Assembly: GCF_900156685.1 (NCBI RefSeq)
Contig: NZ_FTOJ01000003.1
Location: forward strand, 248,001 to 312,000
Direction: 5' to 3'
DNA length: 64,000 bases
DNA from: Chryseobacterium piscicola
GTDB taxonomy: Bacteria; Bacteroidota; Bacteroidia; Flavobacteriales; Weeksellaceae
Shown here: one piece after another, positions 35,321 through 44,513 of the stretch
How positions within the stretch are numbered: the first letter of the stretch is position 1
Layout of the letters: each line of letters begins with the position of its first letter
Translations under genes and position numbers: made by a program
The notes under the pieces: generated by a model
Database searches by the model: none
Seen by the model: only the letters and a program-made list of their open reading frames with translations
What the model was told of the DNA's origin: nothing

Positions 35321-38300
35321 TTATTCGGCTAAATTGATGTCTTTCGGTTTAATAGGTTTTATTTTCTCCTGCAAAGTCTGGAAAATCACATACAAAACAG
35401 GAATTACAAAAACACCCAATATTGTACCTATCAACAATCCAATAGAAGCTCCTGTTGCGATTGATCTGTTACCTACCGCACCAATTCCGCTTGCTAAAAC
35501 CAATGGTAGAAGACCGAAGATAAAGGCTAATGATGTCATCAAAATCGGTCTTAATCTGGCTTTAGCTGCGTTGATGGCAGATTCTACAATTGTTTCACCG
35601 TGATGTCTTCTCTGAACAGCAAATTCTATAATCAGAATTGCATTTTTTGCTAATAATCCCACCAGCATGATTAATGCAATTTGAAAGTAAATGTTGTTTT
35701 CTAGACCCATTATTTTTTGTCCGAAATAAGCTCCCATTACCCCAAGAGGAAGAGAAATTACCACAACTAATGGCAAAATATAGCTTTCATACTGAGCAGA
35801 AAGGATGAAATAGACAAATACTAAACTCAAAGCAAAAATCAACAAAGTCTGAGATCCTGAACTCAATTCTTCTCTTGTAAGCCCAGTAAATTCAACGTCG
35901 TAATTCTGGTCGAGTGTTTCCTTTGCTACCGCTTGAACTGCTGTAATTGCATCACCAGAACTGAATCCTGCTTTATTTGCTCCGGTAATTTTAACTGATG
36001 TAAACAAGTTATAACGTCCTACAGATTGTGGGCCATAAGTTTTGGTTAAAGTCACAAATTGTGAAATAGGTGACATCTCTCCAGAACTTGTTTTTATATA
36101 ATACTGATTAAGATTTTGAGCATTGGCTCTATCTTCCGGAAGTGCCTGAATCATTACCCTGAACTGCTTTCCGTATTTCGTGAAGTCTGCACTATAAATA
36201 CCTCCAATATAGCCTTGCATAGCAGACAAAATATCATTTACAGAAACTCCTTTTTGTTTTGCCAATGGAACATTGATTTCCATTAAATACTGCGGATATT
36301 TTGTATTAAATGAAGTCTGTGCAAATTCAATTTCTGGTCTTTGCATTAAGTTTCCGATGAATTCATTAGTTTTAGCATCAAGCTGAGCAAAATCGCCTCC
36401 GGATTTATCTAAAAGAACCATCTCAAAACCTGCACTATTACCAAATCCTGGTACACTCGGAGGCTGAAAGAATACAACTTTCGCGTCCGGAACTTTTCCA
36501 GATAAGCTGAATAATCGTTTAGAAATTTCTTCAGAAGATAATCCTTCTCCGCTTCTATCGTCAAAAGGTTTCAATTTAATAAAAGCCAGGCCGTTGTTAC
36601 TCCCGTTTCCGGATAATAATCCTCTACCTGTAGAAATAGTTACATTTTGAATTCCTGGGATTCTCATTGCTTCTTTTTGCAACGTTTTTAGAACAGTATA
36701 GGTTCTTTCCATTGATGCTCCTGGTGGAAGCTGAACGTCTGTAAATATAATTCCTCTATCTTCTGTAGGAACGAAACCTTTTTTCATGCTTCCGTTTGCC
36801 CAATAAATAATTCCTCCTGTTACGATTAGAATTACTAAAGTTACCCACTTGTGTTTGATTAAAAAATTAAATCCTCTTCCGTAACGATCTGTTGCAGTTT
36901 TAAAGCCTATATTAAATTTATAAAAGAATTTCTTAATGAAATTTTTATTTTTATAATCTTCGTGATGATCTTCGTGTGGTTTTAAGAATAGTGAACATAA
37001 CACTGGGCTCAATGTTAATGCATTAACTGCCGAAATAATAATTGCTATAATCAAAGTAATACCAAACTGTTGATAAAACACCCCAGTAGGACCTGTAATA
37101 AAAGTTACCGGAATAAATACCGCTGCCATTACTAAAGTAATAGAGATAATTGCTCCTGTGATTTCGTCCATTGCTTCAACGGTTGCTTTTTTGGCATCAG
37201 AAATACCATTTTCCATTTTGGCATGTACTGCTTCTACTACCACAATCGCATCATCTACTACAATACCAATTGCCAGTACCAATGCGAAAAGCGTTAATAG
37301 GTTTAATGAATATCCGAATAGATTTAAGAAAAAGAAGGTTCCTACAATAGAAACCGGAACTGCAATTGCGGGGATCAATGTTGATCTAAAATCTTGTAAG
37401 AAAATATATACCACTAAAAAAACCAAAATAAATGCTTCAATCAAAGTATGAATTACCTTTTCGATAGATGCGTCCAAAAATTCATTGGTATCAAAGTTAA
37501 ATGTATATTTTACGCCTTCTGGGTAAGAGCTTTCATTTTCTTTAAGTTGTTTTTTTATGTTTTCAATAATCTCCTGAGCATTTGATCCTGGCGTTTGAAA
37601 AACCCCCATACTAATAGAAGGATTATCTCCGTTTTCACCAACTCCTGAATAAGACAGGCCTCCGAGTTCTACTTTTGCAACATCTTTTAGCATTAAATTT
37701 TGCCCGTCTGGTAGAGATTTAATGATAATGTCATCATACTGCTCTTTCTCACTGAATTTTCCGACATATTTAATGATATATTCAAAAGAACTTCCACTGT
37801 TTTGTCCTAGAGAACCTGCAGCTGCTTCTCTACTTTGGTCATTGATGGCAGAGGTAACTTCAGCAGGTGTAATTCCGTAAGCTGCTAATTTTGCGGGATC
37901 TAGCCATACTCTCATCGAATAGTTTTTCCCACCAAAAACGTTGGCTTCACCTACACCATTAATTCTCTGAAGATCTGGAATAACGTTGATATTCAAAAAG
38001 TTTTGAAGATAAACATCATCAATATTTTTGTTTTCAGAATAAAAAGAAAGATACATCAATGCACTTGTCTGTTGTTTCTGAGTTACAACACCCGCTCTTG
38101 TCACTTCACTTGGAAGTAATGGGCTGGCTCTTGAAACCCTATTCTGAACGTTTACTGCAGCAATATCTGCATCAACTCCTTGTTTGAAAAACACTTGAAT
38201 CTGAGCCGACCCGTCGTTTCCTGCAGTTGAAGTAATGTAATCCATCCCCTCAACCCCGTTGATTTGTTCTTCTAAAGGTACAACCACACTCTTCATTACG

Positions 38301-38467
38301 GTTTCAGCGTTGGCTCCTGCATAGTTTGCTCTTACACTCACCGTGGCGGGTGCAATGTCTGGATATTGAGTTACAGGAAGCACTGTAAGTCCCAAAACAC
38401 CGAGGATAACAATTAAAATGGAGATTACTGTGGATAAAACCGGTCTGTTAATAAAGTTTTTTATCAT
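35321..38467 (-). CDS. RND multidrug efflux permease (AcrB/MexB, HAE1 type)
   Basis: The 1048-aa inner-membrane protein has the RND layout: helix 1, a large periplasmic loop, helices 2-7, a second loop, and helices 8-12. The proton-relay Asp pair is in GIVVDDAIVVVE (~405), and MLVGLLAKNAILIIEFA carries the helix-10 Lys. The start MIKNFINRPVLSTVISILIVILG is typical of HAE1 pumps. It exchanges protons for amphiphilic drugs, dyes or detergents. Its ATG overlaps the stop of the adaptor gene by one base, so translation is likely coupled. Confidence 0.95.
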   Translation of the reverse strand: MIKNFINRPVLSTVISILIVILGVLGLTVLPVTQYPDIAPATVSVRANYAGANAETVMKSVVVPLEEQINGVEGMDYITSTAGNDGSAQIQVFFKQGVDADIAAVNVQNRVSRASPLLPSEVTRAGVVTQKQQTSALMYLSFYSENKNIDDVYLQNFLNINVIPDLQRINGVGEANVFGGKNYSMRVWLDPAKLAAYGITPAEVTSAINDQSREAAAGSLGQNSGSSFEYIIKYVGKFSEKEQYDDIIIKSLPDGQNLMLKDVAKVELGGLSYSGVGENGDNPSISMGVFQTPGSNAQEIIENIKKQLKENESSYPEGVKYTFNFDTNEFLDASIEKVIHTLIEAFILVFLVVYIFLQDFRSTLIPAIAVPVSIVGTFFFLNLFGYSLNLLTLFALVLAIGIVVDDAIVVVEAVHAKMENGISDAKKATVEAMDEITGAIISITLVMAAVFIPVTFITGPTGVFYQQFGITLIIAIIISAVNALTLSPVLCSLFLKPHEDHHEDYKNKNFIKKFFYKFNIGFKTATDRYGRGFNFLIKHKWVTLVILIVTGGIIYWANGSMKKGFVPTEDRGIIFTDVQLPPGASMERTYTVLKTLQKEAMRIPGIQNVTISTGRGLLSGNGSNNGLAFIKLKPFDDRSGEGLSSEEISKRLFSLSGKVPDAKVVFFQPPSVPGFGNSAGFEMVLLDKSGGDFAQLDAKTNEFIGNLMQRPEIEFAQTSFNTKYPQYLMEINVPLAKQKGVSVNDILSAMQGYIGGIYSADFTKYGKQFRVMIQALPEDRANAQNLNQYYIKTSSGEMSPISQFVTLTKTYGPQSVGRYNLFTSVKITGANKAGFSSGDAITAVQAVAKETLDQNYDVEFTGLTREELSSGSQTLLIFALSLVFVYFILSAQYESYILPLVVVISLPLGVMGAYFGQKIMGLENNIYFQIALIMLVGLLAKNAILIIEFAVQRRHHGETIVESAINAAKARLRPILMTSLAFIFGLLPLVLASGIGAVGNRSIATGASIGLLIGTILGVFVIPVLYVIFQTLQEKIKPIKPKDINLAE

Positions 38468-39651
38468 TAGAATTTCGGTTTTATAGATTTCACGATTTCG
38501 TCAGTTGTTGTAGGCTGTGGTTTTACAGGAGTTCCGTTTTTCAAGGTTCCTGTTCCAGCTGCAATTACAGACTCCCCTTCTTTTACCCCTTCTTTTATAA
38601 GTGCTAAATTGTTGATTCTGTCAATAATATTCACTACAGTATTTCTGGCAGTGTCTTTGTTGACTTTGTAAACATAAACAATTCCTTGTTGTTCATAGGT
38701 AGCTCCTTCAGGAACAACCAAAACGTTATTGTAATATTTTGGAAGTCTAATTTTCCCACTGTTTCCGTTGCTCAGTAATTTTTGGGCATTGGTAAATGAA
38801 ACCCTAAACTGAATTGTTCCTGTGGTGGGATCAATTTGTCCTGTAATAGCTTGAATTTTGCCTTTTTCTGGATATAAACTTCCATTGGCAAGTTCTAGCT
38901 CTACCATTGGTAAGTTTTTTATTTTTTCTGGCACTGTAGCGCCGGTAGATTTTTCGAGAAAATCGAAATATTCTTTTTCGTTCATTGAAAAGTAAGCGTA
39001 AATTTCTGACGTATCAGAAACCGTTGTTAAAGCTGTTTGATCTGAAGGACCTACTAAACTTCCTGTTCTTAAAGGTAATTTACCTACCACACCAGAAATA
39101 GGTGAACGAATAATAGAATAGTCTACGTTTGCGGCTGCACCTTTATAATTCGCCGTAGCTTGTTGTTTAGCAGCAATAGCCTGCTGAACCTGTGCGTGAG
39201 CCTGCGCAAGATTAGCCTGCGCAGTCTGAAGCTGAACAATGCTTATGATTTTTTTATCTACTAAAGGTTTCAGTTTGTTTACTTCTACCTGCGCAGCGTT
39301 TACTGCGGCTTGAGCTGCTGCAATATTAGATTGTGCTGCCCCAATACCGGCTTTTGCAGCGGCAGCTGTTTCATTCAAAGTATTGGTCTCTAAACGAAAT
39401 AATGGTTGACCCTTAGTAACATATTGTCCCTCATCCACCAAAACTTGGGTGATGTAACCCTGAATTTTTGCACGAACATCATTATTCACCTTTCCTTGAA
39501 TACTAGCGGGGAAAATTTGGTATCCCGTTATATTTCTGCTTTCTACTTTTACTACAGGAAATGGCTTTGCATCTTCTTGTTTAGGCACTTCTTTCTTACA
39601 CGACGCCAATAAAAGCGATGCCATAGAAAGTATGATTAGTTTATTATTCAT
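38467..39651 (-). CDS. RND efflux periplasmic adaptor (AcrA/MexA family lipoprotein)
   Basis: The 394-aa membrane fusion protein has a lipobox (SLLLASCKK, C18), a barrel-sandwich hybrid (VRAKIQGYITQVLVDEGQYV, then the return strand DYSIIRSPISGVVGKL) and an Ala/Gln-rich coiled-coil hairpin between (~100-170). A membrane-proximal C-terminal domain follows. It links the pump to the outer-membrane duct. It begins one base after the regulator gene and overlaps the pump gene by one base, so the four genes are one operon. Confidence 0.94.
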   Translation of the reverse strand: MNNKLIILSMASLLLASCKKEVPKQEDAKPFPVVKVESRNITGYQIFPASIQGKVNNDVRAKIQGYITQVLVDEGQYVTKGQPLFRLETNTLNETAAAAKAGIGAAQSNIAAAQAAVNAAQVEVNKLKPLVDKKIISIVQLQTAQANLAQAHAQVQQAIAAKQQATANYKGAAANVDYSIIRSPISGVVGKLPLRTGSLVGPSDQTALTTVSDTSEIYAYFSMNEKEYFDFLEKSTGATVPEKIKNLPMVELELANGSLYPEKGKIQAITGQIDPTTGTIQFRVSFTNAQKLLSNGNSGKIRLPKYYNNVLVVPEGATYEQQGIVYVYKVNKDTARNTVVNIIDRINNLALIKEGVKEGESVIAAGTGTLKNGTPVKPQPTTTDEIVKSIKPKF

Positions 39652-39652
39652 T

Positions 39653-40117
39653 TTACAGTTTATTAAGTGATTCTTTTATATTGTTTATATTTTTATGTAA
39701 AAGTTCTTTGTATGCAACAACTTTTTCGTCGTACTCGTCGTGGTTTATGTTTTGTTTTTTATGAAAAACATCGAAATCGTCTAAAAGTTTAAGTTCATCC
39801 TGCATCTTCTGAACTATCTTCTCAAATCTGATTCTTTTAAACTCATCATTAATGTAGAAAAACCTTTTTCTTTCATCAATTTTATTTAAATCAACTATTA
39901 ATTCAGCATTTAAAAGGAGTACTAAGCTAGTAGAAACCGAACTCTTACTTGCATTGAATACATGAACAAATTCTTCAAACGTAACACCTTCTTTTTTAAA
40001 ATCAAAAAGAAGATAGGCGTAAATCTTTGAAGCTAAGGGAGGTATACTAAAAACCGTACCATAAAACCGTACAGCATCCTGAAAAATTTTGTCATCTAAA
40101 TAAATTTTTTTTTCCAT
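39653..40117 (-). CDS. GbsR/MarR-type winged-helix regulator of the efflux operon
   Basis: The 154-aa protein has the GbsR/MarR winged helix (YGTVFSIPPLASKIYAYLLF, then VTFEEFVHVFNASKSSVSTSL as recognition region, ~50-70) and a C-terminal helical dimerisation part rich in charged residues. It is first in the operon, one base before the adaptor gene. Such regulators usually repress their own operon and release it on binding a ligand. Repeated GAACAAAA elements overlap its promoter. Confidence 0.85.
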   Translation of the reverse strand: MEKKIYLDDKIFQDAVRFYGTVFSIPPLASKIYAYLLFDFKKEGVTFEEFVHVFNASKSSVSTSLVLLLNAELIVDLNKIDERKRFFYINDEFKRIRFEKIVQKMQDELKLLDDFDVFHKKQNINHDEYDEKVVAYKELLHKNINNIKESLNKL

Positions 40118-40131
40118 AAAAAAATTTTTGA

Positions 40132-40168
40132 CAAAAATATAAACTGGTTCTGAACAAAACGAACAAAA
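40132..40168 (-). promoter_or_regulatory. Promoter box and probable operator of the efflux operon
   Basis: TATTTTTG on the minus strand (40132-40139) matches TAnnTTTG, 14 bases before the regulator ATG. Just upstream lie GTTC-T-GAAC (40147-40155) and two GAACAAAA copies (40152-40159 and 40161-40168, 9-bp period). Their position over the -33 region fits a repressor site. Confidence 0.5.
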
Positions 40169-40231
40169 GAGATAGACTTTTTTAATCGATTGCTTAAGAA
40201 AGAATCAATGAAGTTGAATTTAACTTTTGGC

Positions 40232-40744
40232 CTATATTATAATCTTCTCAAAAGCTTTTCTCATTCCTCCAGCGAGCATCACTTCACCGCAATAAGAATA
40301 TCCTTTAGACTCAAGTATTTTCAGCATAGCAATATTATCATAGTTGGTATCAACTTTTATACTTTGTATACCTTGTTTCTTGGTAAATTCTTCAATTTTA
40401 TCAAATAAAATTTTAACGAGTCCTTTGCCGAAAAACTTTTCATCTACAGCTACTCTATGGATTACCACAAATTCACCAGTGCTGAGCCAAGCCCCTTCAA
40501 TAGAAGAATATGCTGGCTCATTATTTAAAATTAAAGCTGTGTATACTGCAATATCACCATCAACGGTTAATACATATCCGAAATTTTTACTGATATCAGA
40601 TTCTATGGTGTCTTGGTTTGGGTAGCCATTCTGCCATTGGGTGCTTCCTTCGTTTTTTCTGCGTTCTATTGCTTGCTGAATGATTTTCCAGATTTGCCCG
40701 ACTTCAGAAATATGGGCTTCTCTCATTTCAATTTTATTTTCCAT
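40232..40744 (-). CDS. GNAT-family N-acetyltransferase
   Basis: I start at ATG 40744 (MENKIEMREAHISEVGQIW), giving 170 aa; 16 more codons are open upstream but are not family-like. GNAT signs are VIHRVAVDEKFFGKGLVKILFDKI (acetyl-CoA loop, here FGKGL) and KVDTNYDNIAMLKILESKGY. The substrate is unknown. It lies between the efflux operon promoter and DUF2007, on the same strand, as a likely single gene. Confidence 0.82.
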   Translation of the reverse strand: MENKIEMREAHISEVGQIWKIIQQAIERRKNEGSTQWQNGYPNQDTIESDISKNFGYVLTVDGDIAVYTALILNNEPAYSSIEGAWLSTGEFVVIHRVAVDEKFFGKGLVKILFDKIEEFTKKQGIQSIKVDTNYDNIAMLKILESKGYSYCGEVMLAGGMRKAFEKIII

Positions 40745-40792
40745 TTTTAATGATTTGGTTATAAAAAAATAAACTCTGTGGTTATATACCAT

Positions 40793-40829
40793 AAAAAACC
40801 GAAAATTAATATGAATTAATTTTCGGTTT
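40793..40829 (-). terminator. Terminator of the lysine catabolic group
   Basis: A perfect 15-bp stem (40796-40810, 40815-40829) with loop ATGA and a T-run on the minus strand, 36 bases after the DUF2007 stop. Confidence 0.88.
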
Positions 40830-40864
40830 CGAAGTAGTAAAATTTAAAATTATGAAATTATTTT

Positions 40865-41095
40865 TTATTGATTTTTACTCTGTTGCAAATAAGCATCAAT
40901 TACTTCAAATGCTTTCTTCTCATCTTGTAAATCTACCATTACCTTCAGAGATGTAGCTGTAGGTGTTGTGGTAAAAGTTAGATAATTATTTTCTGTATCG
41001 TTGGTAATCTCGGCTTCATCAAGCTTAGATTTTATCAATTGAATTTCTGCTGGTTTATCACTTTCAAAAACTGATACTCTTGTACTTCTTTCCAT
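40865..41095 (-). CDS. DUF2007-like small protein
   Basis: The 76-aa protein (STRVSVFESDKPAEIQLIKSKLDEAEI...DLQDEKKAFEVIDAYLQQ) has the beta-alpha-beta rhythm of DUF2007, a small ferredoxin-like fold sometimes called a putative signal transducer. It is cytoplasmic. It follows the lysine aminotransferase gene by 63 bases on the same strand and is closed by a strong terminator, so it may be the last gene of that transcript; a role in lysine metabolism is not shown. Confidence 0.7.
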   Translation of the reverse strand: MERSTRVSVFESDKPAEIQLIKSKLDEAEITNDTENNYLTFTTTPTATSLKVMVDLQDEKKAFEVIDAYLQQSKNQ

Positions 41096-41158
41096 ATAAT
41101 ATACATTTTGAGTATCTAAATTTATGGTGTTTTTTTTTAAATTCCAAATTTTGGAGTT

Positions 41159-42484
41159 TTAAATTTTATTAATATTATTTTCAATTTTATCTAAAGCAAT
41201 TTGAATTTCTTCTTTTGTAACGTTCAAATGCGGTCTGAATCTTATAGACTGATCGCCACAAGAAAGGATAATTAATCCGTCGTTGTACAAAATATTTCTG
41301 ATTTGGTCTCTATGTTCACCAGATGGCAAATCTATAGCACACATCAAGCCTTTTCCTCTTGCATTAGAGAGTTTTTCTGGATATTTATGAGCTAAATTCT
41401 GCAATCCTTCCAAAAGATATTCGCCAACAATATTGGCATTTTCCAAAAGATTTTCTTTTTCTATAACCTCCATTACCAATTGGAAACGAAGCATGTCTAT
41501 TAAATTTCCACCAAAAGTAGAATTAATTCTTGAGCTTTCTCTGAAAACATTATTCGGTATTTCATCAAATTTTTCTTTATTCGCTAAAATGCCACAAACC
41601 TGAGTTTTTTTACCAAAAGATATAATATCTGGTCTTACGCTAAGGTGTTCGAAAGCCCACATTTTTCCTGTAATCCCTATACCCGATTGTACTTCATCAA
41701 AAATTAAAAGAACTTCGTGCTCATCACAAATTTTTCTTAGTCCTACAAAAAATTCATCTCTGAAATGATTATCCCCTCCTTCAGCTTGAATTGGTTCAAT
41801 GATAATACAAGCTACTTTATCAGGATTAGAAAGAATAGATTCTGTAATTTGAAGTAATGCTAAATTTTCGTTCTTAATAGTTTCCTCTAAATTTTGCTCT
41901 GTTATTGGAAAATTTAATTTAGGATTCAAAATTCTTGGCCATTCAAACATTGGAAAATATTGATATTTTCTTGGGTCTGAGGTGTTGGTTAAACTCAAAG
42001 TATAACCACTTCTTCCGTGAAAAGCCTGTCTGAAATGAATACAAATACCCGCTTCAAGATCAAGACCTTTTTCGAAATTTTTTCTTGTTTTCCAATCGAA
42101 ACATGCTTTCATCGCATTTTCTACGGCCAGAGCTCCACCTTCTATAAAGAATGCATACTGTAATTCTTCAGGAAGAACTACTCTCTCGAAAACTTCAAGA
42201 AAGTGTGCATATTCCTTAGAATAAACATCTGCCAAAGTTGGTTTATTAACCGCCATTTTCCCAAGCCATTGAGATTTTTCAACAAGATATGGATGATTGT
42301 AGCCAATTGATGCTGAACCAAACATTGAAAACATATCCAGAAAATTTCTCCCAGAAACTGAATCATGAATCCATGATCCATGAGAGTTTTCGATATCCAT
42401 TACAAAATCAAAACCGTCTGCCAAAACGTGTTTTCCTACTGTTTCTTTTACTTTATTTGACTGAATTTCTAATATATTGTCCAT
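41159..42484 (-). CDS. lat: L-lysine 6-transaminase
   Basis: The 441-aa class III PLP aminotransferase shows IFDEVQSGIGITGKMWAFEH (Asp of the cofactor, ~263) and the Schiff-base Lys in SFGKKTQVCG (K292/293), a sequence typical of lysine epsilon-aminotransferase rather than ornithine or GABA enzymes. It moves the epsilon-amino group of lysine to 2-oxoglutarate, giving aminoadipate semialdehyde, which cyclises to piperideine-6-carboxylate. The gene upstream encodes the dehydrogenase for the next step. Confidence 0.92.
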   Translation of the reverse strand: MDNILEIQSNKVKETVGKHVLADGFDFVMDIENSHGSWIHDSVSGRNFLDMFSMFGSASIGYNHPYLVEKSQWLGKMAVNKPTLADVYSKEYAHFLEVFERVVLPEELQYAFFIEGGALAVENAMKACFDWKTRKNFEKGLDLEAGICIHFRQAFHGRSGYTLSLTNTSDPRKYQYFPMFEWPRILNPKLNFPITEQNLEETIKNENLALLQITESILSNPDKVACIIIEPIQAEGGDNHFRDEFFVGLRKICDEHEVLLIFDEVQSGIGITGKMWAFEHLSVRPDIISFGKKTQVCGILANKEKFDEIPNNVFRESSRINSTFGGNLIDMLRFQLVMEVIEKENLLENANIVGEYLLEGLQNLAHKYPEKLSNARGKGLMCAIDLPSGEHRDQIRNILYNDGLIILSCGDQSIRFRPHLNVTKEEIQIALDKIENNINKI

Positions 42485-42561
42485 ATTAATTTTAAAATTT
42501 TAGTTGAAATGAATCAGCAGATTTAAAAATAAAAACATGTAATCTCCTGATTCTAATTATT

Positions 42562-44112
42562 TTAAAGATCAAATTTAATTCCCTGAGCTAAAGGAAGACT
42601 TGCAGTATAATTAATCGTGTTAGTTTGTCTTCTCATGTAGTATTTCCAAACATCAGAACCAGATTCTCTTCCTCCTCCAGTTTCTTTTTCACCACCAAAT
42701 GCACCACCGATTTCCGCACCTGAAGTACCTATGTTGACATTGGCAATTCCGCAATCTGAACCAGCGTGGGAAAGAAACAATTCTGCCTCTCTCAAATTCT
42801 GAGTCATAATCGCAGAAGATAAACCTTGAGGAACATCATTTTGAATTGCAATTGCTTCTTCTAAAGTTGAGTATTTAATTAAATATAAAATTGGCGCAAA
42901 AGTTTCGTGCTGAACGATTTCATAAGAATTTTCAACTTCCGCAATACACGGTTTTACATAACAACCAGATTCATATTCTTTTCCTTCTAAAACCTCGCCT
43001 TCAACCACGAATTTCCCTCCTTCTGCTTTGCATTTTTCTATAGCAAGTTCGTATTGATTCACGGCTTCCACATCGATTAGTGGCCCAACGTGCATGTTTT
43101 CGTCTAATGGATTTCCGATTTTTAACTGACCATACGCTTTTGCCAAACGATTTTTCACTTCATCGTAAACACTTTCGTGAATAATTAATCGTCTTGTAGA
43201 TGTACATCTTTGCCCAGCAGTTCCCACAGCGCCGAAAACAGCTCCTATGATAGACATATCTAAATCGGCATCTTTAGAAATAATAATTGCATTATTTCCT
43301 CCTAATTCAAGGATTGATTTGCCAAATCTTTCAGCCACTTTAGAAGAAACCATTCTTCCCACTCTTGTAGAACCTGTAAATGAAACCAAAGCCACACGTT
43401 TGTCATCTACTAATTTTTGCCCAATCTCATGGTCCGCCACCATTACACTTGAAATTCCTTCTGAAAGATTATTTTCTTTCAAAACTTCATTCATAATATT
43501 CTGGCAAGCAATAGCACAAAGCGGTGTTTTTTCTGACGGTTTCCAAATAGTAACATTACCGCATATCCATGCTAAAGCTGTATTCCAAGCCCAAACGGCT
43601 ACTGGAAAGTTGAAAGCTGTAATGATGCTTACGATACCAAGCGGGTGATATTGTTCGTACATTCTATGGCCAGGTCTTTCAGAATGCATTGTATAACCGT
43701 GAAGCTGTCTTGATAGGCCAACCGCAAAATCGCAGATATCTATCATTTCCTGCACTTCACCAAGTCCTTCCTGCAAAGATTTTCCCATTTCATAAGAAAC
43801 CAATTTCCCAAGATCGTCTTTATATTCTCTTAATTTTTGTCCTAATTGACGTACGATTTCGCCTCTTTTCGGCGCAGGTACAGTTCTGAATTCTAAAAAT
43901 GCTTTTTGAGCAGATTCAATTACTTTATCGTAATCTTGTTCGCCCGATAATTTTACTTTTCCTATTAATCTTCCGTCTGCGGGAGAGTAACTTTCAATTG
44001 TTTTTCCTGATGCAAAAAATTTACCTCCTATGGAAGTACCTTTGTTTTCATCTTTGATTCCCAAATTTTTTAATGATTTTTCAATTCCGAAATCTTTGAC
44101 TTTTTTTGACAT
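42562..44112 (-). CDS. amaB: ALDH7-type dehydrogenase (aminoadipate semialdehyde / piperideine-6-carboxylate dehydrogenase)
   Basis: The 516-aa aldehyde dehydrogenase has the ALDH7 pattern: TAFNFPVAVWAWNTALAWICGN, the general base in LELGGNNAIIIS, and the nucleophile Cys in GTAGQRCTSTRR. The end GGEKETGGGRESGSDVWKYYMRR fits the antiquitin group. It would oxidise aminoadipate semialdehyde to 2-aminoadipate with NAD. It sits 77 bases upstream of lat on the same strand, giving a two-step lysine degradation unit. The symbol follows Pseudomonas usage. Confidence 0.9.
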   Translation of the reverse strand: MSKKVKDFGIEKSLKNLGIKDENKGTSIGGKFFASGKTIESYSPADGRLIGKVKLSGEQDYDKVIESAQKAFLEFRTVPAPKRGEIVRQLGQKLREYKDDLGKLVSYEMGKSLQEGLGEVQEMIDICDFAVGLSRQLHGYTMHSERPGHRMYEQYHPLGIVSIITAFNFPVAVWAWNTALAWICGNVTIWKPSEKTPLCAIACQNIMNEVLKENNLSEGISSVMVADHEIGQKLVDDKRVALVSFTGSTRVGRMVSSKVAERFGKSILELGGNNAIIISKDADLDMSIIGAVFGAVGTAGQRCTSTRRLIIHESVYDEVKNRLAKAYGQLKIGNPLDENMHVGPLIDVEAVNQYELAIEKCKAEGGKFVVEGEVLEGKEYESGCYVKPCIAEVENSYEIVQHETFAPILYLIKYSTLEEAIAIQNDVPQGLSSAIMTQNLREAELFLSHAGSDCGIANVNIGTSGAEIGGAFGGEKETGGGRESGSDVWKYYMRRQTNTINYTASLPLAQGIKFDL

Positions 44113-44192
44113 AAAAATTTTACTTTTCGTTTTTCTAAAGATAAAAAAATATCCGTTACCGAGAAATTTTAAAAAATTTAAAATGAAAATTA

Positions 44193-44223
44193 TTTGTAAT
44201 GATTACGAACATGTGTATATTTG
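44193..44223 (+). promoter_or_regulatory. Promoter of the 65-aa membrane-protein gene
   Basis: TTTG (44193-44196), 19-base spacer, TATATTTG (44216-44223): a full Bacteroidota promoter, 25 bases before the ATG at 44249. Confidence 0.8.
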
Positions 44224-44248
44224 TAGGGTAATCATTTGAAATTCAGAG

Positions 44249-44446
44249 ATGGAAAATCAAGAGACTCTTAATGAAATAACGGAAGAAAAGAAAAATTCTA
44301 AATGGAAGCAGATGGTGAAAAAATTTGGAGTTTGGGGTATTGTTTTCTTTACCATAAAAGGGATTATTACAACAACTTTAGGTTTATATTTAGGAAATAA
44401 CTTGTGGTCTGTTATCAAAACATATTTTACAACTGTATTTGATTAA
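44249..44446 (+). CDS. Small single-helix membrane protein (65 aa)
   Basis: The protein starts with a charged cytosolic part (MENQETLNEITEEKKNSKW) and has one hydrophobic helix (~30-51, WGIVFFTIKGIITTTLGLYL). I recognise no family. It is supported as a real gene by a full promoter upstream and a G+C-rich terminator just downstream, in an otherwise minus-strand neighbourhood. It may be a small regulator or accessory of a membrane complex; that is speculation. Confidence 0.72.
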   Translation: MENQETLNEITEEKKNSKWKQMVKKFGVWGIVFFTIKGIITTTLGLYLGNNLWSVIKTYFTTVFD

Positions 44447-44471
44447 TTATTGATAAATTCTCTACACATTG

Positions 44472-44502
44472 AAACAGCCCCGAAATTCGAGGCTGTTTTT
44501 AT
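44472..44502 (+). terminator. Terminator of the small membrane-protein gene
   Basis: An 8-bp stem AAACAGCC/GGCTGTTT (44472-44479, 44491-44498) with an 11-base loop and T-run. Confidence 0.85.
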
Positions 44503-44513
44503 TTTATATGTAT

